Assembly (NCBI RefSeq): GCF_005696555.1
Contig: NZ_CP040005.1
Coordinates: 2,108,001 to 2,172,000 of the forward strand
Length of the DNA: 64,000 bases
Direction of reading: 5' to 3'
Origin: Actinomyces sp. oral taxon 171 str. F0337
GTDB taxonomy: Bacteria > Actinomycetota > Actinomycetes > Actinomycetales > Actinomycetaceae
Within the stretch, counting starts at the first letter, position 1. Each line of letters begins with the position of its first letter. Below are positions 27,301 through 36,356 of this stretch, in pieces. A model generated the notes under the pieces. It ran no database searches and was not told the origin of the DNA. It saw only the letters and a list, made by a program, of their open reading frames with translations. The position numbers were made by a program, and so were the translations under genes.

Positions 27301-28067
27301 TTCAGGCTGCGGATGAACGACGCCGGAATCCGCGACCCGTGTGACTGCAGGTACTCCGCGATTCCCGGGAGACGGCAGGGAACTCGACTGTCGTCATTTA
27401 AGTACGCGTATCGTGACAACCACAAGGTCAGTACCAGGGAGGGGATTTTGCCCGCTTTGACTCCATCCAGGGCCAAGACCTCAGCGAAGCGCTCAGGCCC
27501 CCACATCAATCGCTCTTTCACCATATTCACCGCCGCCTCTTCCCAGGGGTCGACGGTTCTGACCACATCCTCGTTCAAGAGAAGTAACCAGAGAGGGGTG
27601 AAAGCCTTCCGGCGCCAGTCCTGTTTTCCCGGAGTATCGGCAGCCCAGATCGCACGAAGGAGCTGACCATATCGCCACCACTGTTGAGCACTGAACGCAT
27701 CACAACGATACAGACTGTCACGTAGTGAATACAGAACACGGCGACGATCTCGAGGGGGCTCCCTCATATCCGACGACCATGCGACACCTACTGCAGACAG
27801 CCGATCTGCAAGATCGTCCCTCACAGGAAGTGTTCTATTCAGCTCGCCAACACCACCGAACAACGCGTCCGTCTCCGGCTCCTGCCACACCTGCTCCACG
27901 ACATCCGCAGACTCTCCCGAGAGCACATAGGAGACGGCCTTCTCATGGAGGTCTGCACTGATCACCCGCAGGGGCAGGAGCGCCCTGGCCAGTTCATCGG
28001 ATGGGACGACCTCACACATTTCAGCGACTTCTTCCCGATTCACAACACTCTCCATAAGCATCCGCAC
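24366..28067 (-). CDS. Giant DUF4132 domain protein
   Basis: Soluble protein of 1233 residues. The C-terminal ~400 residues are DUF4132: ERGWSAEQLEDRTVPTAGFG, then LLHLSYGARSFTGRLT, LYEAMCVRRGWSP, VAHGTIIGPDAVAAWREHLA and the ending TPLLAECYADYAAL. The middle (about 300-720) carries HEAT-like helical repeats, for example AEPMLKDPSAEVRRSAAEWI. The first ~300 residues have no recognised domain. DUF4132 has no proven activity; E. coli MolR/YehI is the best-known relative. It follows the MoxR-DUF5682-vWA-SWIM genes on the same strand after a 164-bp gap and is probably part of the same functional set, as effector or scaffold. The start ATG at 28067 is one of two closely spaced in-frame ATGs (MRMLMES), so the exact start is uncertain by a few residues. 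Confidence 0.85.
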   Translation of the reverse strand: MRMLMESVVNREEVAEMCEVVPSDELARALLPLRVISADLHEKAVSYVLSGESADVVEQVWQEPETDALFGGVGELNRTLPVRDDLADRLSAVGVAWSSDMREPPRDRRRVLYSLRDSLYRCDAFSAQQWWRYGQLLRAIWAADTPGKQDWRRKAFTPLWLLLLNEDVVRTVDPWEEAAVNMVKERLMWGPERFAEVLALDGVKAGKIPSLVLTLWLSRYAYLNDDSRVPCRLPGIAEYLQSHGSRIPASFIRSLNEYDRRDLVLLLAGLDMDLGPVAHLLVPLTLEEKRMTRLQAIDLLGRVPDTPRREALAELLSGKAIRSKAGFQRSTDLLDHLAEGADDDLLDVAAEKNPVLAVAVEQLRARAAFSRWASEESEQAPVVLPEVEHIALDQPADAARQQLWRILNRLVDDAWDPQGAESREEIAARYLATEQDVEAFIAVAEGRSTGVPAILRKYRLGWVGSFVPSLSVVHLLRLTADEPSTRWRDALSWGEDADADPRAIEAVLRHFNLPIDGAVRDVVWRTGDPVILWPWAWEHLDDLAEGLDSSEKVLRALDILEAFPRLPVDLLPRLARMAVTASPRLRRRVQRLLSVSPAAPILAEPMLKDPSAEVRRSAAEWIAAQAPQRSLDPLRAAYATEEDAATRASMLKAMRACGEDLTELLSPGRLQQEAAEGLEADPAAGPDWLDWDGLPTVRWRDGAPVSSLVIRWWVSLAVIMKDPDGRGLIGLYLSLLDPHDARRLALHLVRAWAARDTAHPSPEQSLAHAQDIGLKRYQYFQRYWTSAAQSDDPEERERARQGLARPLESYVKQIYDEHQGTYLGSAMADKGLMAFAVGADGGELASLTHSYMRSHRNRRPQYEVLIRALRANGQDPALQVLIGVAQRHKMASLQKTARELVDEVAVERGWSAEQLEDRTVPTAGFGSDGLLHLSYGARSFTGRLTADFKIALTGPDGKTRASLPAPRADDDADAVKAAKKQLTASRKEAKNVLSLQSSRLYEAMCVRRGWSPVEWRDLLLAHPLMRHLVTRVIWQLDPADGGESIVFRPTPEGDLLGVDDAVVDLPGQGEITVAHGTIIGPDAVAAWREHLADYEVEPLFDQLSALAPVITPGQQRLTDLRGHMTDAYSVRNVASQRGYRRGGTEDGGWFTEYLRTIPAAGLTVALTFTGAFVSWGNNPCATDSLELRRGTGRRLVALDEVPTPLLAECYADYAALAALGAYDPDWEDRTRLF

Positions 28068-28231
28068 AGCGCATGAATCCGACTCGATATACCGGTCAGC
28101 AGACAGTCATCCTACAGGTGCGGTATCGTGCCCTGAGCGCTTTCTCCATTTCGAGCTGTCGGTTCCCGCCGCCGAGAGGTCCGTGCAGGCTGTGCGGGCC
28201 GTGTGCCACTCGGCCGGAGGCTCCGGTGATA

Positions 28232-30378
28232 TCAGAGCGTCAAGGCGTCGAGCCGATCGATGACGGCGCAGGCCCGCAGCACAGCGCCGGGACTCGGCCG
28301 GTCGTCCACCTCGGTAAGCACGGCCGCCAGAGTGGTGAGCTGGAGGTCACCGGCCATGCGGACTCGCGCGCGCAGCACGTGCGCCACCGTGCTCGTGGGC
28401 CGTGTCGTCCCGGAGGCCGCGAGCGCGGTGAGCGCCTCGCGCACGTCCTGGACCAGTGCCCGTATAGGCATGCGATCGCCCCGGTTCGTATGGGCCTCGT
28501 GAGTGTGCGTCTCCTCCACGCGTCTGCGCAGCCGGCCGTATCCCCTCCCGGAAGCGCCGCGAGAAGGAGGGAAAGTGGCCACCAGAAGGCTGATCCGGTC
28601 GTGCTCGCGCACGAAGACACCGGATGGATGGTCGCCCTCGACGGTGATGGCATGCACCTGAAGTTCGCGGGAGAGCACGTCGGAGACCATCTGCATCTCA
28701 CCGCCGCCGACCTCCATACACAGCAGGTGCCTGCGCCCGTCGGTGCTCGTCACCGGCAGCAGGTAGTGCTGGTGGACCTCGTCGATGCTGATCGGTCCCA
28801 GGCCGTCCTGGGCAACTATGATCAGACGGAGCCGGGGAACGGGCGCCTCGAAGCGGGCGACCTCCGGCCCGGATCCGGTCTGTTGGAGATGATCGGCCAC
28901 GGCTTCCAGGTCGATGTCGTCGTAGCCGGCCTCAGCGCTGCGGCGGGTGACGGACGTGCGGTTGGAGGGGGCCAGGGAGCCGTCGGGCCGGCGCTCGGCA
29001 CCGGTCAGGCGTAGGGGGCCGGACAGGATGTTCCTCATCGATGTGCCCCACAGGAGGGTGGCGTCCAGTGAGTAGTGGAAGGCGACGTCGGTCCCGGCGG
29101 CTCGCCCGGTGGTGACCATCTCCGGTTGGTCGTGGTCCAGGTCCCAGAGTCTGACGGTCAGTCCTCGGCTTCCCGAGGGGGCCGTCCACCAGGTGGCGCT
29201 CAGCGGGAGCAGCAGCCCGGTGTGGGCCGTCTCAGTGTCGGTTGGCCCGATGAGAGCGGGGTCGGGTGGGCCGGTGACGGCTGTGAGCGCCTGGGTCAGG
29301 GCCCAGGCCGCGGCCAGGGCGCTGAGGACGGTGGCCTCATCGACGGCGTCGTCACGCTCAGCGAGAGCCCGGAGCCTCCCGGCGGCGGAGGTCAGCAGCC
29401 GGGACAGTCGGGGCAGCTCCTCCAGACGGGTGACCTGGGCCAGGCGCTCCAGGTCGGTGGCGCTGCGGGGGCCGGCGTGTGAGATCCCCGCGGAGAGGAG
29501 AGTCTCAATGGCGGTTGCGACCGTTGAGACGACGTCCCGCTTCCGGTCGTCGAAGGTGGACTTCTCATCCGGCCACGGCCAGGGGCGGCCTGCGCGGGCG
29601 AAGAGTCGGATGACGGCTTGAAGGCACCAGGCCGCCTTGGCGGCCGAGGAGTGACGTCCAGAGACGATCATGCCTCGTGGCCCCAGTCCCGCGATCACAA
29701 CGATCTCGGGAGCGTCGGGCCAGGTGATGCTCAGGCGTCCAGGAGCACTGGTCACGTCGGTGGGGGCAGCGAGCCGGTCCGGTGCGGTTCCGGCCAGGGA
29801 CGCCTGCGCGCGCCGCCGGGCCTCAGCCCCCAGGGACTTCTCGACGTCGGCCGGCTTCCAGGCGAGGACCTCCTCCAGGACCGGATCGCTCGGGGCCCTT
29901 GGGCGGGTGCGGGGGTGACGGAGGCATCCGGGGATGCGGGGTTCGTCGGCGTCTCGGCGGCCGTGGTGCTCTCGTCGGCCCCGTCCCGGTTGACGGCTTC
30001 GCGCAGCCACAGGCAGGCGGCGAGGATGTGCACGCAGATGCCGGCCACGGGGCAGGGACAGCGCGCGTCCTGCGGGCCGGAGACGGTCAGGGTGACGGGA
30101 ACCGCTGGCCGGCCGACTCCGATGGTCACTGTCCCGGGTACTGGCTGCTCCCCTGCTTCGGGATCAATGGGCCCGTTGACGGGCTCGACCCGGCCGGCGG
30201 CCAGCTCGGCACGTCCGCGACGCAGCAGGCCCCGGTTGCCCAGGGCGATCAGGGCGACATCGTCAAGCGCACCATAGACCGAGAAAGCAGCTGCCCAGGA
30301 GTCACCGCAGGCTCCCGGGGTCTGTGAGGCATCGGGGGCGCCGGCGGAGCGTTGAGACTGGCCGGTCCGCTCGTTCAT
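28232..30378 (-). CDS. SWIM zinc-finger protein (YehQ-like), reading frame interrupted near 29.9 kb
   Basis: Two minus-strand frames together form one protein of about 715 residues. The 5' frame (30378 to about 29905) contains the SWIM zinc finger: Cys107, Cys109, Cys115 and His117 in RCPCPVAGICVHILAA. The 3' frame carries the remaining ~555 residues, starting APSDPVLEEVLAWKPADVEK and ending at 28232. A single missing base in the C run seen at 29921-29925 (minus-strand reading) would join them. SWIM domains bind DNA or protein. YehQ-type SWIM proteins accompany MoxR and vWA genes, as here. The start overlaps the vWA stop (ATGA), showing tight coupling. It could be a sequencing error, a phase-variable tract or a true pseudogene. 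Confidence 0.75.
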
Positions 30379-31559
30379 ACAGTCACCTCAGCCAGCCAGG
30401 AGGCGAACCGGTCCGGGGTCATGGCGGCGATCCTCATACCGACCTCGGACAGGCGCTCGGCCACGTCATGGTCGTACCAGGCGTGTCCCCTGTCGTCCAA
30501 GGAGACCAGCCCCAGCACGGTCATGCCTTGGGCAACCAGGTCACGCACCCGTTTGACGAGGGTGGACACCGATCCCCCCTCCTCGAAGTCGCTGATGACC
30601 GTCACAATCGTCCGACTGGGGCTGGTCACCGTTCCAGCGGCGTAGCCGACGGCGTTGGCTATGTCCGTTCCGCCTCCCAGCTGACTGGTCATGAGAACCT
30701 CGACGGGATCGTGAACCGTGTGGCTGAGGTCGACGACGGTGGTGTCGAAGACGGCCAGTCGTACGGACAGGCCGGGAAGACCCGCAAGGATCGAGGCCAT
30801 GATGGCACTGTGGAGCAGGTTGGAGGCCATGGAGGCGGACTGGTCCACCAGGATGATGACGTCCCAGGTCAGGTTGCGTCTCCTCTGGCGGGACATGAAG
30901 CGCACGTCCTCGACGATCATGCGGCCCGTGCCCGGGTCCACGTTGCCCAGGTTCGCGGTAATAGTGCGACGCCAGTCGAAGTTGCGCGCCAAGGCATGAG
31001 GACTGTTGCTGCGCCGACGGGCTCCGCTCAGGGCCGTCGTCACGGGGTGCTGAAGGCGCTCCATGATGTCGGTGACGATCCGGGAGATGAGGGCACGCAG
31101 CCCGTCAGTGAGTTGGGGTAAGATCGTCCCCTTGATCCGCAGCAGTGCGGCCCCGAGCTCGGGACTGGTGTCGATGGCCTCAATGGCGTCCGGGTCGGCC
31201 AGCAGCTCGGAGAGCCCGTATCGGGTCAGCGCGTCGCTCTCGAGTCGTTGCAGGGTGGAGGCCGGGAAGAGCCTGCGGGCGCCATCGAGCCAGTCGACCG
31301 CCCGTATGACCGATGGTCCCAGGGTGGCTCTCGTGCCGTCGCCGCCTCCGGCGCCCAGCCGGTGCCCGCGGCCCGTGTACTCGCGGTCATAGATGTAGCC
31401 CAGGGCGTCATCGAGGTCGGCGTCCTGGTGCCTGCGCGGCAGTTTCGGCTCGGCGTATCGGCCCAGCACCATGCGCCAGCGACGTGCTGCCAGGTCACCC
31501 TCCGGCCCCTCCCAGGAGGCGGAGGCGTTCAACGGCGTGCCGCTCGTCATCCTGCCCAC
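30375..31559 (-). CDS. vWA domain protein (YehP-like)
   Basis: A 394-residue cytoplasmic protein whose C-terminal half is a von Willebrand factor A domain. The metal-ion-dependent adhesion site is complete: DQSAS at 239-243 (DxSxS), with a later Thr in LGGGTDIANAVGYAAG and an Asp in TVISDFEEGG. The N-terminal ~220 residues form a helical region seen in MoxR-associated vWA proteins. vWA partners of MoxR ATPases are thought to deliver client proteins or form a metal-dependent complex. Both gene ends overlap neighbours: 13 bp with the DUF5682 gene upstream and ATGA with the SWIM gene downstream. The start could also be the ATG three codons downstream. No signal peptide. Confidence 0.9.
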   Translation of the reverse strand: MGRMTSGTPLNASASWEGPEGDLAARRWRMVLGRYAEPKLPRRHQDADLDDALGYIYDREYTGRGHRLGAGGGDGTRATLGPSVIRAVDWLDGARRLFPASTLQRLESDALTRYGLSELLADPDAIEAIDTSPELGAALLRIKGTILPQLTDGLRALISRIVTDIMERLQHPVTTALSGARRRSNSPHALARNFDWRRTITANLGNVDPGTGRMIVEDVRFMSRQRRRNLTWDVIILVDQSASMASNLLHSAIMASILAGLPGLSVRLAVFDTTVVDLSHTVHDPVEVLMTSQLGGGTDIANAVGYAAGTVTSPSRTIVTVISDFEEGGSVSTLVKRVRDLVAQGMTVLGLVSLDDRGHAWYDHDVAERLSEVGMRIAAMTPDRFASWLAEVTV

Positions 31560-34084
31560 TCCCCCAGTCCGTCGCGCACCAGGGAGGCGACCAGGTCCCG
31601 TTCGATCTGAGACCCGAGCGCGACGTGGGCCGGATCCACGGTCCAGACGGTGTCGAGATCGGAGGCGGCGGCCCCGATGAGCTGTGCCACCATCTCTGCC
31701 AGGCGATGGGTCTCCACGGGCCTCAGTGCGGTGAAGGCCCGCCGCAAGTCGGGCAGTGCGGCGACGAAGGCCCGATCATCAAGGCCGGTCAGCGCCCCGG
31801 TGACGGCCTCGACGGCGTCGGGAGAGTGCAGAAGCACGTCCGGGGCGGATCGCACCAGGCCCACGATGAAGTCTGCGGCCCGTGCCGGATCCGCTCCCAT
31901 TGCGAGATGAGTGACGACGGCGCACACCGCCTCCTCCTGGCTGAGTGCCCTGACGGAGGCCGCGATGCCGGTGGCACAGCCGACAAGAACCGCGGCTGCG
32001 TCGCGGCTTCGACGCAGAACCTCGATCTGACGCAGTACCGCCCCGAAGCCGGCGCCCTGGGCAGCCTCACCCATGCGCTCATCATCGGCAGCCGATCGGA
32101 TGATGAGGTCCCGTACCGAGATGAGGGCATCGACGGCCTGAAGCGCCTCCTGGCCCTCCAGGCCGACCAGATCGGAAAGACGCCGGGCGATCATGGCGTC
32201 GCCCCGGTGCAGAATGGACCGGATCCGGGCAGCGGCATGGTCCAGGCGCAGTCGGGACGTGGACTCGATCAGGCCCGCCAGCCGGTGCAGGGCCTCAACG
32301 AGCTCCCCCAGGTCGCTGAGTTGTCCGAGACTGTTCTCAAGGCGGTCGCAGACGTCGCCGGCCTCGGCGTCGAGCCCCATGACCGCCAGCTCACTGACCA
32401 GCGCCACCAGGGTCTCAGCGCTGAGCTCACCGGTGAGCCGCTGGGCCAGTCGGGTTCGCACGAGGACATCGAGATCGGGGGCCTCCTGGGCCGCGCGCAC
32501 GAGTGCGGCCTCCACCATGGGGGTCCAGCTGTAGACCCACTCCTCGAGGAACTGCCCCATGCCGGTGCCGGCGACGAGGTCGGCCCCTGAGATCTGGTGG
32601 GCGAAGCCGGAGCCGACGAAACGCAGGCGAGCGAGCAGCTCGCGGCGCTCGCGGTGGCGAGGTCGGCGGCTGGTGTCGAGGCTGACGCGGTGCTCGACGG
32701 CGTCGTCGATGATGAAGCGCGCGGCGCGCAGGCGGTCGCGCACCTGGCGGACCAGTGGCGGGGTGGCGATGCCGTCGGGCACCTCCCCCACGTCGGAGGC
32801 GGCCAGGACGGAGGCGACGGCCGCTCCCAGATTGCCCGACAGCCCGGTTTCGTCCTTGACCAGGCAGCTGGTGAGGGCGTCAAGGATGTCGCAGCGTCCG
32901 GGCCATGCCCGGCCGCGCAGTGCGGCCAGCCGCATGGCTTGCTCCACAGTGGCCAGCACCTGGGCGGTCCCCAGTGGTTCGCCGAGCTCACGCAGGGCGG
33001 TGGCGACGTCGATGACCACGGTGGTGGCGAAGGCCCGGGCGGCTCCCGCCGGCTCCGGGACGGGCCTGGCAGTCCGCCGCGTGGCTCGTCGAGGGCCTGT
33101 GCCACTGCCATCGAGAGGACTGGCCCCGGTGCGGGCCCGCCAGGCTCGCTGCCACAGGCCCGGTGAGGGCATGCCGGCGCCGTATCCGCGCAAGGCGTCG
33201 AGGCGGGCGAAGTCGTAGCGGATGAGCCATGCCGGCCCGCCGGGTTGGGGCTGCGGCTCGGGCAGCCACGCGGCGTGCTCGGTCGCGTCGAGGCAGTCGA
33301 GCAGTGCCATGATGTGAAAGCCCCCGGTGACGACCACGACCGGGGCGGCCGGAGCAGCGGAGCCCTTCTCGCCGGCACCGGTCGGTGCGGCTGCCGGCAG
33401 GTGCCGTCTCAGGGCGGCCGACATGACGGCTTCGCGGGCGTGGGTGCCGTCGGCGTCGAGGACCTCGCGCTCAACGTCGAGCCGTGCCAGCCCCGACCAT
33501 GCCAGTGTGTCGGAGAAGAAGCCGCGCCAGGATCGGATATCGGCGGTGGCTCGGTCCTCGAAGAGGTGCTCCCAGACCTCGTCGTGGTCCCGGCAGCCCA
33601 GGCGCCGGGCGAGGGCGTCCAGGCTGCGCGAGCGAGCCAGGTACCGCTCGGCCTGGAGCGTGCGGGCGACCGCGCCGCGAGCATCGTCGCGGGGATCGTC
33701 ATCATCTCGAAGGCAGGCGCTGCGGTCGATGAAGGCGGCCTCGGCCCCGTGCTGCCCGGCCCATCGCAGAGCCACCCACTCCGGGGAGAACTCGGCCAGC
33801 GGGTAGTAGGAGGCGGTGCGCTCACCCAGGGAGAGCAGCGCCACCGGCGGTACGGTTCGCGGGTCCTGGAGGGAGGGCAGGAGGGCGGCGTACTCGACCG
33901 GCCCCTCGATGAGAACCGTGGCGGGATGCACCTCCTCCAGAAGCGCCGACAGGGCCAGGGCGCAGGCGGGTGAGTGGTGACGGACGGGGACGAGGTGAAC
34001 ACCCGCCTCGCCCCAGCGCCGCTGGGAGTCCAAGGCGTACTGGAGCCGGGCGGGGACCTGCGTCGTCGAAGCACTCACTCCCAT
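31547..34084 (-). CDS. DUF5682 family protein (YehM-like)
   Basis: A protein of 845 residues with no proven activity. The N-terminal block VHLVPVRHHSPACALALSAL is characteristic of DUF5682, as are IEGPVEYAALLPSL and YYPLAEFSPEWVALRWA. This opening resembles the TraB/EreA-like fold, with a conserved RHHSP and an acidic EGP. The remainder is largely helical. In characterised neighbourhoods this family accompanies MoxR and vWA genes, as here. The ATG at 34084 is chosen because AAGGA sits just upstream of it. It overlaps the MoxR stop by 10 bp, while the longer start at 34117 would lie inside the MoxR gene. The vWA gene start overlaps its 3' end by 13 bp. Function unknown. Confidence 0.85.
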   Translation of the reverse strand: MGVSASTTQVPARLQYALDSQRRWGEAGVHLVPVRHHSPACALALSALLEEVHPATVLIEGPVEYAALLPSLQDPRTVPPVALLSLGERTASYYPLAEFSPEWVALRWAGQHGAEAAFIDRSACLRDDDDPRDDARGAVARTLQAERYLARSRSLDALARRLGCRDHDEVWEHLFEDRATADIRSWRGFFSDTLAWSGLARLDVEREVLDADGTHAREAVMSAALRRHLPAAAPTGAGEKGSAAPAAPVVVVTGGFHIMALLDCLDATEHAAWLPEPQPQPGGPAWLIRYDFARLDALRGYGAGMPSPGLWQRAWRARTGASPLDGSGTGPRRATRRTARPVPEPAGAARAFATTVVIDVATALRELGEPLGTAQVLATVEQAMRLAALRGRAWPGRCDILDALTSCLVKDETGLSGNLGAAVASVLAASDVGEVPDGIATPPLVRQVRDRLRAARFIIDDAVEHRVSLDTSRRPRHRERRELLARLRFVGSGFAHQISGADLVAGTGMGQFLEEWVYSWTPMVEAALVRAAQEAPDLDVLVRTRLAQRLTGELSAETLVALVSELAVMGLDAEAGDVCDRLENSLGQLSDLGELVEALHRLAGLIESTSRLRLDHAAARIRSILHRGDAMIARRLSDLVGLEGQEALQAVDALISVRDLIIRSAADDERMGEAAQGAGFGAVLRQIEVLRRSRDAAAVLVGCATGIAASVRALSQEEAVCAVVTHLAMGADPARAADFIVGLVRSAPDVLLHSPDAVEAVTGALTGLDDRAFVAALPDLRRAFTALRPVETHRLAEMVAQLIGAAASDLDTVWTVDPAHVALGSQIERDLVASLVRDGLGEWAG

Positions 34085-35199
34085 AGTCCTTGGGAGGCGA
34101 CCAGGAAGTCTCTCCACTCGGCGCTGCTCTCCGCCCGTTCACGCACCACCGAGTCGAGGTAGAAACGGATACGGGTGGCGTCCTCGTCCTCGCCCTTGAG
34201 TGCCACTCCCACCATCTGGCGGGCGATATCGGATGCCCTCACCATGCCGTCGCCGAGGTAGCGGGCACTCAACGACGCAGCCACACCGACGTTGACGGCC
34301 TCGGCGGTGGACATGACGGTCTCGGGGCGCTTGACCGGGGTGCCGGCCTGCGTGGTCCCGGTGCGCAGGTCGGCGAAGGCGGTGACCAGGACGCCGAGTA
34401 CCTGGGGACTCATGGGCACCCGCTGCTCACCGAGCTCGGCATCCAGGGCACGAGCAATGAGATCGGCCTCGAAGGCGCGGTCGGCGATGGGGCGGACCGT
34501 CTCGAAGTTGAAGCGCCGCTTGAGCGCGGAGGACATCTCGTGGACGCCCCGGTCCCGCAGGTTCGCGGTGGCGATGACGTTGAATCCCTGAGCCGCACTG
34601 ACGCGGAACCCGTCTCCCAGCTCCGGAACCATGAGCTGCTTCTCGGAGAGCACGGAGACGAGCGTGTCCTGGATCTCGGGCGGGCAGCGAGTGATCTCCT
34701 CGAAGCGCACGATGCTGCCCTGCTCCATGGCCTGGTAGACCGGCGAGGGCACCAGGGCCCTGCGCGTGGGGCCCTCGGCAATGAGGAGCGCGTAGTTCCA
34801 TGAGTAGCGGACGTGGTCCTCGGTGGTGCCTGCCGAGCCCTGAATGGTCAGAGTCGAGGCACCGCAGACCGCTGCGGCAAGAAGCTCAGAGAGCATGGAC
34901 TTCGCGGTTCCCGGCTCGCCGACGAGCATGAGGCCCTGGCGTCCGAGCAGCGTCACGATCGCCCGGTCGACGAGCGGGTCGTCCCCGTAGAACTTCCGGG
35001 TGACGCCGAGGTCCTCGTCCCCAACGATGAAGGTGCGCACCGAGTGGGGCGACAGGCGCCACCCCCGGGGGATCTCCGCACCGCGCTGAGCATCGGCGGC
35101 GGCCAGGGCGGCCAGCTCATCGGCCCACCGCTCCTCAGCGGCAGGACGCAGCACCTGCTTCGTCTCAGGCGCAGACCACCCGCTCGATCCTGCGGTCAT
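34075..35199 (-). CDS. MoxR family AAA+ ATPase (YehL-like)
   Basis: AAA+ chaperone-type ATPase of 374 residues. Walker A is GEPGTAKS (94-101), Walker B is IVRFEEITR and sensor 1 is FNVIATANLRDRG. Arginine-finger candidates lie in SSALKRRFNFE. MoxR ATPases use ATP to remodel or insert cofactors into partner proteins and usually work with a vWA protein. The vWA gene lies two genes downstream, and the DUF5682 gene overlaps its end by 10 bp. It is the first gene of the cluster, so its promoter is expected between 35199 and the EtfA stop at 35252, or the cluster is read from further upstream. Membership of the YehL branch is inferred from the neighbours. Confidence 0.93.
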   Translation of the reverse strand: MTAGSSGWSAPETKQVLRPAAEERWADELAALAAADAQRGAEIPRGWRLSPHSVRTFIVGDEDLGVTRKFYGDDPLVDRAIVTLLGRQGLMLVGEPGTAKSMLSELLAAAVCGASTLTIQGSAGTTEDHVRYSWNYALLIAEGPTRRALVPSPVYQAMEQGSIVRFEEITRCPPEIQDTLVSVLSEKQLMVPELGDGFRVSAAQGFNVIATANLRDRGVHEMSSALKRRFNFETVRPIADRAFEADLIARALDAELGEQRVPMSPQVLGVLVTAFADLRTGTTQAGTPVKRPETVMSTAEAVNVGVAASLSARYLGDGMVRASDIARQMVGVALKGEDEDATRIRFYLDSVVRERAESSAEWRDFLVASQGLWE

Positions 35200-35251
35200 C
35201 TTCCTGCCTCCCGATCGATCGATGCCGCATCATCCGTCCGCCGTTGCCGTC

Positions 35252-36244
35252 TCAGCCGCGCAGCGTGGCGAGCTCCTCGACGAGCTGGGGCACGACCTCG
35301 GTGACGTCACCGACGACGCCGAAGTCGGCCATCTCGAAGATCGGGGCCTCGGAGTCGTCACAGATGGCGACGACGGTGCCTGCGCCCTGGATGCCGCTGG
35401 TGTGGTGGACGGCGCCGGAGACGCCCAGGCCGATGTACAGACGCGAGGAGATGGTCTCGCCGGTCTGGCCGATCTGGGCGCTGCGCTCGATCCAGCCCTC
35501 GTCGCAGGCCACGCGGGTGGCTCCGACGGCGGCGCCGAGCGGCTGGGCCAGGGAACGGACCAGGTCGAAGTCGCCGTCCACGCCGCGGCCGCCCACGACG
35601 ACGGTGCGAGCCTCGGTCAGGGCCGGGCCGGAGGCGACGGAGGTGGCCTCGCGCGAGACGAGGCGAACAGCGGCGGCCTCAGCACTGACGGGCACCTCGA
35701 GGGGCTCGGCGGTCAGTGGCGCGCCGTCGGCTGCGGCGACCTCTGCGATCCCGGGGCGCAGGGCGATGATCGGGGCGCTGCCGCCCGAGCCGACGGAGGC
35801 GGTGGTGGACCAGGAGCCGGACAGGACCAGCTTGGAGGCGCGCAGCACGGAGTCGTCGCCCGCACCGACCGCCTCCAGGGCGGTGGCGTCGGAGACGCAG
35901 GCCGAGCCGAGTACGATGGCGGCTCGCCCGGCCAGCTCCTTGCCCCGGTAGTCGGAGACGACCAGGACCGCTGCGGGCTGGACGGCGCCGACGGCCGCCA
36001 CAACGGCGTCGGCCGCGGTGGCGGGCAGGTGGGCGGATTCGCCCAGGTCGGCGGTCAGCAGCCGGGTGGCTCCGGCGCCGGCCAGGGCCGCACGGACCGG
36101 CTCACCCAGGGGCTGAAGTGCCAGGGCGAAGACATCGCCGCTAGTCAGCTCCCGGGCGGCGGTGAGCAGCTCCAGGCTGGGGCCGGTGGGGGCGGCCTCG
36201 GCGGTCTCGAGGTCGACGAGGACGAGGAGGGGGGCATCGAGCAT
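35252..36244 (-). CDS. etfA: Electron transfer flavoprotein, alpha subunit (EtfA/FixB)
   Basis: FAD-binding alpha subunit, 330 residues, of the heterodimer that takes electrons from acyl-CoA or other dehydrogenases. The N-terminal domain opens with the typical LVLVDLETAEAAPTGPSLEL pattern. The C-terminal FAD domain includes VVGGRGVDG, then LGAAVGATRVACDEGW and YIGLGVSGAVHHTSGIQGAG. This last block is the EtfA signature. It follows etfB by 112 bp in the same orientation. No ETF dehydrogenase or ETF-quinone oxidoreductase is encoded nearby, so the electron donor and acceptor are unknown. Confidence 0.95.
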   Translation of the reverse strand: MLDAPLLVLVDLETAEAAPTGPSLELLTAARELTSGDVFALALQPLGEPVRAALAGAGATRLLTADLGESAHLPATAADAVVAAVGAVQPAAVLVVSDYRGKELAGRAAIVLGSACVSDATALEAVGAGDDSVLRASKLVLSGSWSTTASVGSGGSAPIIALRPGIAEVAAADGAPLTAEPLEVPVSAEAAAVRLVSREATSVASGPALTEARTVVVGGRGVDGDFDLVRSLAQPLGAAVGATRVACDEGWIERSAQIGQTGETISSRLYIGLGVSGAVHHTSGIQGAGTVVAICDDSEAPIFEMADFGVVGDVTEVVPQLVEELATLRG

Positions 36245-36356
36245 GGGAATCAGCTTCTTTCGCAGGTGGTATGAGGCGGGTGGGGCAGCGCGCCCGGTTC
36301 GTGCGCCCTGATTGAGGACGACGCCGAGCTGAGTGTACGGGCGCTGCGGCTCACCC

